Positions 1 through 12,935 of a stretch of 64,000 nt of DNA are shown piece by piece. The translations under genes and the position numbers were made by a program. How positions within the stretch are numbered: the first letter of the stretch is position 1; every line of letters begins with the position of its first letter. The notes beneath the pieces were generated by a model. The model was not told where the DNA came from. It ran no database searches and was given only the letters and a program-made list of their open reading frames with translations. This DNA comes from Halichondria panicea (Eukaryota > Porifera > Demospongiae > Suberitida > Halichondriidae): assembly GCF_963675165.1 (NCBI RefSeq), contig NC_087380.1:3215803-3279802 (forward strand), in the 5' to 3' direction.

Positions 1-3000
1 CACACCTATGCCACACCCCCTCACCTTCGACACAGTAGCGTGTCCCGAACCACCTCTCCTTAAGCCGACACTGAGCAGTGTAGGTGGGAGACAGTGTGAT
101 GATGTTGACTCTGTCAGGTGTGAAGTGGGATAAGACGATGGTGATGATGGCTGGCTCGTACTCATAGAGCAGGTAGTCACCAGTCAGGTAGTGCTCCACT
201 GGATACAACTGTACGAGATGACAGGGACATTATTGACACATCACTTGATTTAGCTCTTCCAGCTTTCTACAATGTACATGTAGATCGAGGACTAAACGCA
301 AGTAACCGTAAATATGATAAGTGAGCTACTGTACATGTAAGCTGCTAGCACATAACCTGACCCGAGATCCCGCTAGAAAATTGCGAAACAAAACCTAAAT
401 TTGTGTGCTAAATGATGGCTTCTGGCCCAACACACCTCCATGCTCTCACAGAGAGCCTCCACAAAGTCGATGGGCTCCTGCTCCTCTCTGAAGTCAAATT
501 CATTCTTGGAAATCCCCTGAATCTCACGAAACACCCTGCAAGGCAATAATTGATCAGATACAGTGAATGCACAAGCAGTAATAACTGTTACTGAAACAGT
601 AGTAGTGGAGTACTAGACTGTAGTCATTAGTGCTACGTATTGAACTATCACTACTATCCTGCTACTATAGACAGCGCACACGACACGTACTGTACCTACA
701 CACATCATGACATGTACCTTTCCTGTGGGCCAACAACTTCCGTGAGCATCTTTATGTACTGGAACACCAGCGTGATACACTGCACACAGAGAAAACCAAA
801 GTCTGTTATATATACACTTGTGCACGTGCAACAATGCCAGCAGATACATGTACTACTGTACTACTGATATGTAGTCCAGTTGACTTTTGGACCCACTGCC
901 CCACCCTAGCCCTACAGACACCACCACCCTTAAACTTGCATAATAACACCTGACCTTACTCAATGCTTACAAATGTAGGACTCACCAGGAAGATAGATTC
1001 CAATCCTTGATCCTGATTGTGTGTGTGTATGCGTCAGTATAATTATATCATAAACTTTGTACGGGAAGTACATTGTGAAAATACCAGTGGAAAGTTGAGT
1101 GGTAGGATTTTAGAACTATTGTGTGATCATCACAGTAGAAAACAATACAGTCTATAAAGGGCACACCAACACAGTGGGTGCAACATAGAAGTAGCCTGCT
1201 AACACAGGTTGAAATACAGTCATACAGTCTATGCTACACTATGGAGACTTTATAGGGTGTACATGTATGAACCTAGATGTATTACAGGCTTATAATTATG
1301 CTACTACGTAGAAAATGATAACAAGTGCCCATCCCAACAGACTCACAGTGAGGGTGATGTCACAGGTGAATAGACTGAAGGCAGTGTTCCACTCGTATCC
1401 TGAGCCACTGTTACCAGCCACTAGGGCAGTGGCCAGGTTCCTGTGGGAGGGGCTAGTACTAATCATGTGCAGATTGAGTGTGCGTGATACCTTTTCTTGA
1501 GCTCAGCATACACACTTCCCTCTCCCTCGTGTCCTAGCAACCAGGATAAATATTCCACTGGCTTGCTCCTACATTTAAACATTTCGTTAAGAACAGTTAA
1601 TCAATACGTATAAGTACAACACATGATTTGTCTGTTAGTTAGTTACATGAAGTACGTGTATACGTACATTAGATGTAGTCATCAATGCATTAACACATTG
1701 TAAGAATGCTGTATTTGCATTTTATTAGGCAGGGGTATCATCTGCTAGATTGTAGGTGACTAACCCGTAGTGCTCCATCAATGGTGGTAGTGCCCAAGTG
1801 AGCCTGAGTTTGTGAGTATCCTTCACCGGGACCACCTTATAGAGACGAGCAAACGTGGCCTCATTAAACACATCCTGGGAAAAGAATTAATTGCTTGAAA
1901 CTTACAATTGAGTCATTTACGTACCTTATTGTCCGACATCAGAGGTACTTCCAGTCCACTACAGAGTACAATATAAGAGGTACATGTACGTATATACACA
2001 ATGCAGAATGTTGTTTTAGCAAGCAGGCTATAAAAAAAAACCTACATGTAGCTGAGCTGGTCAGCTAACAGTCATACATACTTGTGAGGGACGGCTGAGA
2101 ATGATTGCCTAGTCCATTGCTCCAGAGTGTCCAGAGGATCTGAATAAAGATAATAAAATAGATAATGGTTAAAAAATAACGTATTAATTACAATGTACAT
2201 GCACAACATGTACATGTAAGTACGTAAGGTACGCTAGTCGAACACAGAACAATCCATAGGAGGTACGGTACGTTCATGTACAGCATTAGACTAGTTATTT
2301 TATTCATCTATTAGTACAATTACTGTCTACTCACAACAAGACATGATGACCACTGTCATGTAATGAGAAGAGTAGTGTCTCTTATAGTAGGTGTTGAGAG
2401 CCTTGTGCAGATCCACTCCATTCTTATGAGGCTGCTTCTTGAGGGAGTCTCTGTTGCCCCACACAAAGTTAGTGAACGAATGTCCGGGTCGAGCAACACT
2501 GGCTATGAGGCGCTCCAAACGATCACCGTCGTTCTGTACAGCTGTCTGGAACTCTGTCAGGGGAGGAGTTAACATACATGTAATCTGACAGAAAGGGCAT
2601 GAACAGTGAACCTGTCTATAATGGTCACCCTTGGGAAGACTAACAGTGGCTGTAATAAAGAGGTGGCCTACTAACACAGGTTGTAACACATGCTATGGAG
2701 ATTTTGGGGCCCATTAACATGGCTGTATACTAGAGGGTGACCTGCCGTGGTGAGACAAGTGCACTACTGACCATTGTCCACTGCCTCTATCTCTCTGTCC
2801 AGACTTTGCTTGAGTAGACTGGGGGACGCAAAGAAATGGGCAAACCTGGAACAGAGGAAAAAACAGCAGTAAGGTAAGAAACACATAATAATTAAATTCC
2901 AGCTACAGTATAAGCTACATGTGTACATGTAGCTTATACTGTAGCCTCGTTACTAGGCCGATTTTTCTAGTTACATTACAATAGAGCAATCGACATGTTG

Positions 3001-4262
3001 ACGAGGCTAACTACACTATCCTGATCGTACAGGAGACACACTATACATGAGCTCACATGTCCAAGCCCTCCTGGAAGTACTGAGGGTGAACAGAGAACTG
3101 GAACACTGTCTGCACACAAGAGAAAGTTGAAGATAATTATTAAGTTTGACAAACAAATTTTAAACGAGTCTACTGACAACAATTATTACTCATTGTTGGA
3201 ACTCTTGAGAGCCATATCCTAATCACTCCATGTGACTGAACTACATGTACAAGTGCGTACTTTTTCATAGTCTGTTGAGGCATTGTCGAATCCACCGTGC
3301 TTGCTGGTGAAGGCATCAAAAGTGTTCTCCCCGGGATACTTCTCACTGCCCATGAACACCACTGCACAATCAAACACAGCCGTTTAACACAACGGAATAC
3401 ATACGAATGGTCTCACCAAATAAATATATAGTACATGTACATTTTACATTGAAAGGAGCGTGAGTGATAACAGTCGTACATGCAAACATATATAAGCGTC
3501 GTGTCCGTGGTTACTCAATCATTTGTCTTCACACCGTGGGGGAGCCAGAGCCGTACACGTACTTCTCAAACATGTACATGTACAGCATGCACAAGCAAAT
3601 TAATGGATATAAGAACAGTAACACAATGGACTCACTGTGCTCCAGGAGATGAGCAAGGCCTTGCACTTGGGGAGGGTCACAGTAGCTACCAGTCCTGATG
3701 CATACTCCACAAGCCGACTGTAAATCCCCCCAAATTAATACATGTTACCTGTATGTACACGTACATAGCAAGCCTACAATATTATTATGTCTCCTGCAAT
3801 GCCAGCATAGTACAATGCCAGCATAGTGCTAGCTGAGCCACTACGACGCACTATCTGAGTATCTCTACTGTCGAACGTATAAAGGTAAACACAAGATACA
3901 CAAGGGGAAATCACCCAATTTACAAGCTTACCCTAACTCGTAGGGACTTCCCCTGATCAGCACTCCTCCTCTCAGTCTCCCCACCATCCACACCCTCACC
4001 ACCCTCACTCTCCTCGTCACTATCGTCCTCGTCCTCGGAGTCTTCATCTGGTTCAGCGTCAGAGTCATGAATCTCTGACTTCTTTCGTTTGGGACCACGA
4101 GAGCTTGTCCTGTTGTCCGTTATCAGTAGAGCACGTATGCCATTATCCAAAGTAATTGCTCTAGCTCTATATATAAATGAAAGGGTATCTATGCTTAGAA
4201 TGTTTTATGCTGTGCAACATACTTATACTCTTTCTTGTCAAACGGTGACTTTTCCACATCTG
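1..4262 (-). CDS. NRDC: Nardilysin-like M16 metallopeptidase, 5' part, multi-exon, cut by left edge
   Basis: This is the N-terminal half of a nardilysin-type M16 zinc peptidase, which cleaves at dibasic sites. Visible exons on the minus strand (approximate): 4234-4262, 3932-4158, 3636-3717, 3261-3361, 3057-3109, 2772-2845, 2335-2553, 2085-2141, 1923-1965, 1760-1875, 1487-1560, 1345-1455, 715-795, 420-535 and 50-185. Donors and acceptors are good GT/AG sites and phases join cleanly where checked. In order they give DNGIRALLITD, an acidic stretch rich in D/E/S that is the nardilysin hallmark, the inverted zinc motif HLLEH followed by MVFMGSEKYPG, then REIEAVDNE with the third zinc ligand, SVARPGHSF, YYSSHYMTVV, and WALPP. 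The acidic insert separates nardilysin from insulin-degrading enzyme. The start codon was not settled, because the exon at 4234-4262 begins at an acceptor and a further 5' exon is likely. No stop or frameshift was seen. Confidence 0.9.
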
Positions 4263-4516
4263 GTGACTACATCTTCAGAGCTTTAATAAACTGCTGAGAC
4301 AGTACAGCAGGTTGCCATGCTGCCTGCTTGTTTATTGTGTGTTCCTGTAACGACCTAATTATTGGAGCGGAACACCACAACAACATGTTTCTCTCACTAG
4401 CACTGTACTCAACTATCTATGCTGTACTGCACTAGCACTAGCTAGCTAGCTAGCTACAGGTATTAGACACTCCTCATAGAGTAATAGATAGTAGAGCTCG
4501 ACTTGTAGATCTAGCA
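4263..4516. promoter_or_regulatory. Short shared upstream region between divergent nardilysin and GLDC
   Basis: About 250 bp separates the first recognised nardilysin exon (minus) from the GLDC start codon (plus), so the two genes are head-to-head and may share a promoter. A run of CTAGCTAGCTAG lies near 4440-4455. No TATA box placed convincingly for either gene was seen. A 5' nardilysin exon may lie within this stretch. Confidence 0.35.
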
Positions 4517-5049
4517 ATGGCGTTCGCCAGACAGTTGCTGTTACCAAGACACAAACGTGGACTTCAGTTCACATGGACTAGACTCGCCACATCTTCTCCA
4601 GCTCTGTTGTGCGTCATGAACGTTTGAACGAGGTACTGCCTCCACTGGAGTGCTTCACAAAGAGACACATTGGACCCTCAGAGCAGGAGACTGGGGAAAT
4701 GCTCAGGGCCTGTGGAGTAGAGGTATGTTTATCTAAACAGCTACATTAGCTAGTGTGAATAGTGGCTTGTGAATACTCATGAATAATAATTACTGCTGCT
4801 GAATAAGTGAAGACACCCTACTATCAATGCACAATGTGCTCACAAACGTCAAGATACATTTATATGCAGCACAATCGCACAGCACGGATGAAAATTGAGC
4901 TGCTATTTAAGGATAAGCCATGTTTTATAATAATAATATATAATAATCGATGCTTTACAGTATGACTTTACATTTACACAAGGTGAATAGATTGTTGTGC
5001 GCCAGAAATTAAACATACTGACAGGAAGTTCCTAGAAGGAACACCTGAC

Positions 5050-5985
5050 TAAATCTACATAAAATGTATACATAATTATACAGTTATACAGAGCAACAGG
5101 GACAGACTAGGTGATAAGTGCAAATTATTGATTGATCAAAGCGTTCTAGAAAACTGTCCCAGAAATGTTTGTAGAGTTGATTCTTGATAGTTGACATCGA
5201 GTGAGAGAGATCTATAAAAGGGAGGGCGTTCCAGAGTCTGACCAATCTTTTGAAGTAAAAGTGTCTTGTTGTGTTTGAGCGATGATGACCTTTATGAACT
5301 AGCTTGTGATTAGACGATAGTCTTGTGTTGCTGGTAGAGAATGATATAAACTCAGTAATGTCGAAGTTGTCTACTGGTTTTTGGAGACACCTGACGGCGA
5401 ATATGACATCTTGCAACTCTAGCCAGTTCATTAGTGGCAAAAGGTCCAGTTTAATGAGGCGACTTTTGTAGTCGAGACTATCAGATCTACATGTAAGGTT
5501 CAGAATAAACTTTGAAGATCTTCTCTGGATTTGTTCCACTTTTGTGATGGCCTTGTGTGTCTGTGGTCTCCACAGTTGCGAACAAAATGTTAAATTAGAT
5601 CTAACAAGCATAGTATAAAGTGTTCTTTTTGTGTGGAGATCATGAGAGCATTGAGTGTTTCTTTTAATAAGGTACAAACAGCTGTAGGCCTTCGAACATA
5701 GGTTGTTGATATGTTGGTCCCAGGAGAGACTATTCTGGATGGTCACTCCCAGGTCTTTGTGAGAGTCTCTTGTTAAGATTAGCTTTGAGTCCAAATTGTA
5801 TAGCGAGTCATGAATGATTTTACCAAAGTGGAGGTAGACACATTTGTCTAAATTGAGTGATAAGTTCCAGTCCTTGCACCATGTGACAAGATGGTCTAGA
5901 TCAAATTGCAGGTCTGCTTGGTCTTCTGCATTGGCTATTCGCTTCACTAGTTTAGTGTCATCTGCATAGATATATATGGACGAAT
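5050..5985 (-). mobile_element. 5'-truncated LINE (CR1/L2/jockey-like), RT C-terminus, in GLDC intron 1
   Basis: An open frame runs from about 5980 to 5084 on the minus strand. It starts just before the RT catalytic box YADDTKLV (about 5950-5968) and continues through the usual C-terminal RT signature (DLGVTIQNSLSWDQHIN, then a WNALP-type motif). Everything 5' of the YADD box is missing, which is the normal result of incomplete target-primed reverse transcription. The 5' break lies almost at the splice acceptor of GLDC exon 2. The reading frame is open to its stop, so the insertion is fairly young. No clear target duplication was found. Confidence 0.85.
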
Positions 5986-6342
5986 CTTTCCTCCTCCTCC
6001 ACAGTCAATGGATGAGCTGATTTCCAAGACAGTACTGAAGAATATCAGACTCAACCGACCTCTCAAGCTGGACACACCACTATGTGAGTATAATTATGTC
6101 CCTTACCGATCATTATAGTCACCATGGTGATGCTAAGTGTATCCTTAGTGATGGTCCAAATTTGCTATAATTATTATGTTGCTAGAAATCAGTGTAATAA
6201 TATTTCTGTGTTTGTGGGTTTCATTTTGCTTTTTGTGTAATTATTATTTTAATGTTAATGTCACAATTTAGGAATGATCTTTACTGTCTTCCTGTGTGGG
6301 TGACATGTATATGGATATTATATAACAATTCAGATGTGCTAC

Positions 6343-6676
6343 TAGATGGGCGTGGCCCGCCTCCAATAAGGGAGCCGTGCTGCAGCCCTATCTAGCATTC
6401 GTTCTGCTGCATCGCGTACTAACTATGATATTAGCCGTGCCTATAACCACAGAGCTCAGCTTGCTGCAGAGAAGGGGAGGGGCTGGGAAGCCAACAGAAA
6501 TGCATTACGTAAGGGATATACAATCTGATTGGTGCACATGCATTCCTAAATGCAGACTGCTTACGTAATGCAAGCAGTCTGAATCTGATTGGTGCTGCAT
6601 GTTTTTCTGCAGCAGAACGAATGCTAGATAGGGCTGCAACCTGTCTCCCTTTTTGAAGGGGGGCCACGCCCATCTA
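6343..6676. mobile_element. MITE, TIR starting TAGATGGGCGTGGCC, 9-bp TSD
   Basis: The ends form terminal inverted repeats of about 70 bp (TAGATGGGCGTGGCC... continuing through a shared block that contains CCCTATCTAGCATTCG). The element is 334 bp and is flanked by perfect 9-bp direct repeats ATGTGCTAC at 6334-6342 and 6677-6685. No coding capacity. The inside holds a second inverted pair around CATTACGTAA and CTGATTGGTG. TIR type and TSD length suggest a Mutator-like (MULE) non-autonomous element. It sits in a GLDC intron. Confidence 0.85.
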
Positions 6677-7962
6677 ATGTGCTACATGTATAATTATAAC
6701 ATCAATGTGCACACATTTCGTTTTATAGTACGTCTAGTAGGGGGGGGGGGAGCTTCCCTCACAACATCCTCAGTTTCCGTTATAACATCATTAATCAAAC
6801 TGTATCATACGTACATACATGCAAGCATTTAAATTATTCTCATCCAACTACTAACTACATGTAAGCAATCAATTTCATGAGCAAGGCCAAAATCCTAAAT
6901 GAAACTGGGTCACTACATAATACATGTAGTAGATTGTACAAGCGTTGTATTACTCCCTCCGCCCACACACACACACTCAGCTGAGCTAGAGCTTCACAAA
7001 CGAGTGGAGAACTTGGCCTCCAAGAACACTCTTTACCAGTCGTACATTGGCCTCGGTTACATGACGCCATCATGCCGGCAGTCATCAAGAGAAACATACT
7101 AGAGAACCCTGGATGGTGAGTTTGTCATACAGTTTATCACAGTGTAAAGTGCTCCTTTGCCAATTATTCAACTGTTTCTCTTTGTGATATTTCTTCTGAG
7201 CGGTGTCAGCACCAATACACTCTTAACCCCACCCCCACTCCACACACATCACCCACCAGGATCACACAGTACACACCCTACCAACCCGAGATGTCCCAGG
7301 GTCGACTGGAGAGTCTAATGAACTATCAGACACTAATCAGTGACCTCACAGGACTGGACATTGCCAATGCCTCACTTTTGGATGAGGCCTCAGCTGCCGC
7401 AGAAGCAATGGCTCTCTGTCACAGGTCAGGCAGATATATACCTATGTACCCTTCGTAGGTTTAGGTGTACCGTTACTTGGTTCATTGATGTGCCATGCAC
7501 CACTAACGAGAAAGACCAACTGCGCAATGCAAGTATCCAGGTCCCAAATAAACAGTCTGTGTCCAAAAGCAACCATTAGCGCAAACGCCCAGTTGGCAAA
7601 ACAGCCAAACTTTGTTCCCAGGCACTGTATATATATTATTTTTATGACAATAAGATGTTGAAACCTACAAACGTCATGCACTCAATACCTGCGAAGAGCC
7701 TTTTATAGAACCGATAGATTGTACACTCTTGCCAAGCTTGCTTTAATTCAGTGACCATTCTGTTAACTTTCTCTGAACCTCCCTCTCCCCCCCCCCCCCC
7801 CCCCCAACACACACACAGACAGTGCAAATAAACAGAGACTCCGCTGTTCCTGGTGGATAGTCGCTGTCATCCTCAGTCCATCTCCTTGGTGAGCACCATA
7901 CCATACCATCTCATCTCGGAGTGGAGTCTGACTTCAGGGACTTTGACTTCTCATCTGGACAG

Positions 7963-10157
7963 GTTTGTGTGCTAGTGCATATACACTGAACCTGAAAGAT
8001 GAGAGCTGAACTCGTGCTCTCACTTGAGCGCCTACACATCGAGTTATTACACTATTTCCCCATCTAGTACTGGTTGGTTACTCATTGTATCCTTATACTC
8101 ATTGTATCCATGAATTTGATAGGCTTTACATGTGTCATCAACCGGTTGGTCCCTAAATTGTACATCGTATATATATGTAGCTACATATAATTATATATCC
8201 AATAATATATACTGCATTGAGTAATTAATAATTAAGTGTCATTATAGTGTTGAGCGAAGTTGTTATTTTTCAGTTCTGTGGTTCAGTTACTTGTACGTAC
8301 TGTATATACATGTAGCTATATGCTGCTTATTGCTAAACTCAACTGTTCATTATTTTCACCCTTAGTCAGCTTGTCTACTTACGTACTAGCCTCCTTCATA
8401 GAAAAGAAGGCCTACTATCGACTGCTTGTGCATGCGCAAAATTATTGGATATTTTTTGCCATAAAATTTTCTGAATTCATCAGAGAAAATATCCTAAAAG
8501 TCATACACAGAGCTAGCTAGCTAGAGACAGAGCTGTGTAGGTTTGTTGTACAGCTATTTTCTTCTGATAGAATCAGTAGGAGTAGTATAGTAGACTTTCA
8601 CCAAAGTTAGTGTTAATTGAGCGTGGCCTGTCCATATAGGCTCTTGTCAGCTTTCACTCCGTTCAGACGATCGTCATCCACACGCTGTGAGTCTTTTGTT
8701 AACATAGCAGGCTAAGGGTAGCTATCAGAGAATGCTATCCGATGGGCTAGAAACCTTCAATCGAACTTTCTATCTACTTCCTTCAATCCACTTCCGTTCG
8801 TTGTGATGTCATTTTACTGAGCATATACAATGTTATCCAAAGCCCCCGGATACCGGGGGGATATTAGCGCATGCGCAAGCAGTCGATACCAGGCCCACTT
8901 CCCTGAGTGAAGTGCGGTCTGGGATCGAGGCTACTTACGTACATGTGGGATTTTGTGTTTCTGGTAAGGCATTTTTGTAGGTAAAGGACACTTGAGCAGC
9001 TTTTAGCTTTTTAGCCTAAACGACATAGGATAATTTTATGTCCATAAATTGTATTGTACTGCTTAAATGTACTGCTTAAATGTTCCTAGTTCATTATACC
9101 TCGCTTGCGCATGCGCAAGCGAGGTATATGGTAGTGTGTTTGTGTCTGTGTGTCTGTGTGTCTGTGTGTCTGTGTGTCTGTGTGTCTGTGTAGACTGCCA
9201 CAGCTGCTCAAGGATCAATGAAGTGCAAGTAAGAGTTTCTATAGGCTTTTAGTCATGTTTTCTTGGAGTTTAATTCGTGGATTTGCAAAATAATGCTTCG
9301 TTCTTGAGTTATGCCTAGTTTTGCTTACTTGGAATGCCATTGCAGCCTTTTCAGAAGGTCAACTTATTGGGGCGAGCGAAGCGAGTCCCTTACTCCCTTA
9401 CCTAGTGTGCAACGTTGAGATTTTATCTGTGTGTCTGTCATGGACCGGCACGGTATTCGTTGTTTTTTTACTCGTGACCCTTTACCAATTTTTAATGTGC
9501 ATAGGCATAACTGGCTAGCTACACTAAGCTCTGACAAGACACAGACTCTTGAAGCCACAGGTAAGACACGTACACAGACACTCTTGAGGCCACAGGCACA
9601 CCTGCAGTAAAAACTTATGTTGTCTTAGTAATAATAAACCTTGCTTGGTATTAACACAAGATCATAAGGGAAACTACTTTTGCATTTCTTAACTTCATAA
9701 CATTAATTTGACCAATCCTTATCCATGGCCGGCCAGCCAATCAGCTCAGCTATAGTCTCAGAGTCACTAAATAGAGCGGTGGAGCTAACTGGTGAAGGAA
9801 GTGCATCAAATACGGTGAACTTAGACAACCCTTATCATTTATAGAATTTAAACACTTACGCTCGCCCCATGACACCTTGTGTCACTCTATGTTTAGCCAG
9901 GTGTCCTTTGCAGATGGTCAGTTCAAAGATTCATTGTTGCATGTCTATATACATGTAATACCCTACATACTAAAGTTGTTGTGGTTATTAATGAAACAGT
10001 AGATCATACATTCCTAGCATAAGGTCAACTGGTATATGATTTCGTTATAACTGTCATGTGTTCTTTTGCAGGTGGTCATGCAGTTCAAAGATTCATTGTT
10101 ACGCTTGCATTTTTTCTTATACACACTAAGCTGTTGAGGGTATTAATGATCGATTTA
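7963..10157. other. Non-coding, repeat-rich part of the large GLDC intron
   Basis: No gene recognised. It contains a lone right end of the TAGCCTCGATCCCAGGCC repeat family (about 8868-8936, with an inner GCGCATGCGC), a GCGCATGCGC-bearing repeat with a TGTGTCTG microsatellite (about 9095-9390), and AT-rich sequence. Short open frames here carry no recognisable domain. Confidence 0.6.
9095..9390. repeat. Dispersed repeat with GCGCATGCGC palindrome and TGTGTCTG microsatellite
   Basis: The segment starts with a palindrome around GCTTGCGCATGCGCAAGC followed by AGGTATA, then TGTG/TCTG simple repeats, then a unique-looking tail (CAGCTGCTCAAGGAT... GCCATTGCAGCC). The same order occurs at 17425-17650, and a diverged version of the tail is at 11440-11670. 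It is therefore an interspersed repeat, not a gene. Confidence 0.7.
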
Positions 10158-10166
10158 ACTACTAGC

Positions 10167-10764
10167 TAGCCTCGATTCCTGGTCGCATTAAAATATGGCC
10201 TGGTACCTATTGCATGGGTGATAGTGAGCATATGCTTCAAATTACCCAGAATATGGTCGTACTATGAACGTAAACCTTAGTAAAATAATTATACCGGAAA
10301 TTAGTCCGTTTACTAAGAATATGTTCCGTAATATTTTATCTCTCCATGACTGAGTTCGGTGAAGCTGTGGCTTATGCCATCTATTGCGTTGGTCTTATTC
10401 ACCGTCTAGAAGGCTTGAACACTAGTTTGAAGACAGAAGAGGCTCTTATCTACGTCTACAATGGTCCTATAGCCGGGTTGTCTTCGCAAGTAGCAGTTAA
10501 GAGGCACCGAACACTCCACATAGCCTATACAGATCCAAGGTAAGACATCCTGACCATACAAACGTCATAGAGGTAGATGAGAGCCTCTTCTGGCTTCAGA
10601 CTATGGAACAACACAATAGAAAGCTAAGCTGATGTACATATAGATAGAAAATAGATGAAAGAAAGAAAAAAGGGGATTCCCCAGACTTTTGGAGAATAAA
10701 CTAACGCATGCGCACTATCACTATATACCAGGCCGTATTTTAATGTGGCCTGGAATCGAGGCTA
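10167..10764. mobile_element. MITE of TAGCCTCGATTCC family, 598 bp
   Basis: Both ends read TAGCCTCGATTCC(T/A)GG inward, with TIRs of about 60 bp that include a shared CATTAAAATA block and end near GCATATGC / GCGCATGCG. Flanks are ACTACTAGC (10158-10166) and GCTACTAGC (10765-10773), a 9-bp target duplication with one mismatch. A small open frame at 10346-10543 has no recognisable domain. Confidence 0.8.
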
Positions 10765-10773
10765 GCTACTAGC

Positions 10774-12059
10774 ATACATGCACCCATCATGCACAGTTAA
10801 AAAATCTTTGTCTTTGTCCTTTGTCCGCTTGCCTTTGGGTTAAGTGGTCAGTGAAAGTTAATGGTTAACCAAGTTTGTCGCAGTAGTTTTATTTGCACGT
10901 ATACTTTGTTCATGAGCTCAAAAGTTCCATACATGACCTCTAGGATAATACCATGGAATACTTGTATACACAATGAAGTACAGCATGCAGTATACATATT
11001 AAGGGCTTCTGTAGTGCATTCATGCCATGTGATCATCTGCATTGTGTAAATCTTTTTCACTATACATAATGCTTAATGCTGAGTTAGCATCACATGCATG
11101 TCTGGAGTGCCAGTGTATGCCATAATTGTCTTAATCAGAATTACACCATGTTGTGCGCAAATAATTACATGTCGAGGGTAAAATAAAAATGTAACATGCA
11201 TATACTAGAATATTTTGCCAGTGAAAAACTCTTGTGAGTCGGCTTGTCCATGGAGTATGCATCAGGACTGGTAGCTTCTGGCAGGATCTTGTGTCATTTT
11301 TGCGAAGTGATCAACGTGAAATTTGACCCCCCTGCAAAATAACTAAAAATATGACTCCATGTGACCCTATACTCAGCGTAAGCGAGTACATACATGCATG
11401 TATATATATAGACACACACACAAACACAATTGTATACAATTGTGTTTGTGTGTGTGTCTGTATGTAGCTATAGATTTGTAGCTGCATCCTCAATGAGCAA
11501 GTATATAATACATATATATAGCTCCATATGCGTGTATATAGGCTTCTACATAATTAATAATTATATACATGTAGTCACGTTTTCTTGGATTTCACAATTA
11601 TTTGGGGATTCGCTATGCTTTGAAGGCCATTGCAGTCTCTTCAGACTCGTGCCTAGCAAATTTGTTAATGTAACTTGCACTATATAGTATGTATACATTG
11701 TTAGTAGCTATAAGCAGGGTGAGGATGTTATAGAGCTTTAAAGCAACACTGTTTCATGAGAATGTATAGCAGCCATAATCATATATATGGACTTTGAACT
11801 TTATAACATTTCCCACCATTCCGCATGCAAACTATGTATATTGATAGCTTCATGTTTGCACATTTTCATCAACTTGAAGGCATCAGTATAGGTACTTTCA
11901 TTATTATTATTACAAAGAACAATTACAATGTCCATATTCATAACACATATAATCACATGACCACATTCATCTGCATGGGTTACTTTTCTATAACAATAAT
12001 ATTATTGTTGCAACTATAGCTATACACTTGTTCATGTATATGGATGCTAAATATTACAG
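10774..12059. other. Non-coding stretch with simple repeats and a 50-bp palindrome
   Basis: AT-rich sequence without a recognisable gene. It holds the GT/CA palindrome at 11410-11459 and a diverged tail of the GCGCATGCGC repeat (about 11575-11670). Confidence 0.5.
11410..11459. repeat. Perfect 50-bp palindrome of CA/GT repeats
   Basis: AGACACACACACAAACAC is followed by AATTGTATACAATT and then the exact reverse complement of the first part. It can form a cruciform or RNA hairpin. It may be the head of one of the local repeats. Confidence 0.8.
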
Positions 12060-12146
12060 TATTCCTTTAGTGCAAGATAAGAAAAGAATGCAAGAAAATC
12101 CCATTGGCAAGTCATTTGATGTTGTGGTGACTGGAATTAGATGCAG
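12060..12146 (+). pseudogene. Relic of the type-1 GTPase N-terminus
   Basis: In one frame this reads PLVQDKKRMQENP and then FDVVVTGI. It aligns with the start of the GTPases at 12936-13823 and 24647-25534 (PLLQDRKWTKEN, FNIVVTGIGGCGK). Homology stops just at the P-loop. It lies outside the large inverted repeat and is more diverged than the arm copies, so it is an older fragment of the same family. Confidence 0.65.
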
Positions 12147-12727
12147 TTAACATCAGATGGGGCCACTTCCTGTTTAGCAGCATCATTGTGGTCAAATACA
12201 AGGCCAGGTATAAGGGATCATGTGTTGCACATAATGTGCATAATACAATTATTGTGCACTATAGCTACTGCTAGCTCTATCACAAGCATAAACATATTCA
12301 GTTGTCAGCTGCAAAGTCTTACCCTCCCTTCCCACCCTTATATATAACATGGTTTGAATTATTAATGCTTATTTCGTATTTACCATACTTCTCCGCCTTC
12401 GGGCGTGATCGCTGTCGGGGCATTGTACCACTCTCTCACACTTACGGGAGCTTAAACATTCACTCCCCCAGATTATAGTATAGGTAATTACTAAGCATAT
12501 AATAAAATTATAATGAATGTGGTATGGCCAAGCGGCCTAGCAGATGACGTGGCCAAGCGGCCAAAGCAATCATCGGCAATCATCGGCATAAGGCTTTAAA
12601 AAGCTGCTGTTCAGGCATGCAGTGGTATAAATGTTGGCACAGTGAGGGAGTGGCCCCGCAGTTTACCAAACCCCCCCTTTTTTTCCCCTCGAGGAAATGG
12701 GGGGATATTACCACACCATTGGAATGT
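12147..12727. other. Non-coding spacer left of the palindrome
   Basis: No gene seen. It contains a short imperfect direct repeat (GTGGCCAAGCGGCC-like, 12525-12565) and homopolymer runs near 12670-12690. Confidence 0.5.
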
Positions 12728-12935
12728 TAATGTGTACATATAATTATATAGATGTAATGTTACTGTATACTGTAGGCGAAACCAGTGGAGTATAGGTGCA
12801 TGGTATACACAAAAAGGTAGGAATCAATTCCTGAAACATTTTTATGCGTGTGTGTGTGTTGTGTGCAGATAACAAACAAGACATAAAAATAGCTAAAATT
12901 GACAACGTGCATATAACTCACACATACTCTATAAT

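Larger units (their letters stand above)
4517..7962 (+). pseudogene. GLDC: Glycine dehydrogenase (decarboxylating) P-protein, exons 1-5, disrupted
   Basis: Five exons match the N-terminus of the mitochondrial glycine cleavage P-protein: 4517-4724 (KRHIGPSEQETGEML), 6002-6082 (NIRLNRPLKLDTPL), 6987-7110 (LASKNTLYQSYIGLGY), 7260-7424 ([38 protein letters not shown]) and 7819-7962 (TPLFLVDSRCHPQSI). Exon 1 has a frameshift between the presequence-like start and the conserved region. Exon 3 lacks one base just after GLGY, and the correct frame resumes as DAIMPAVIKRNILENPGW. Exon 5 has an in-frame TAA near its start and a frameshift before its end. Splice sites are otherwise good. The enzyme decarboxylates glycine with PLP, but this copy cannot make it as read. 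The following exons are at 25.86 kb. Sequencing error could explain single indels but not the whole set. Confidence 0.85.

Noticed and set aside
3920-4150. Acidic 76-codon frame as a separate small protein
   Set aside because: It is the acidic exon of nardilysin, continuing into further exons.
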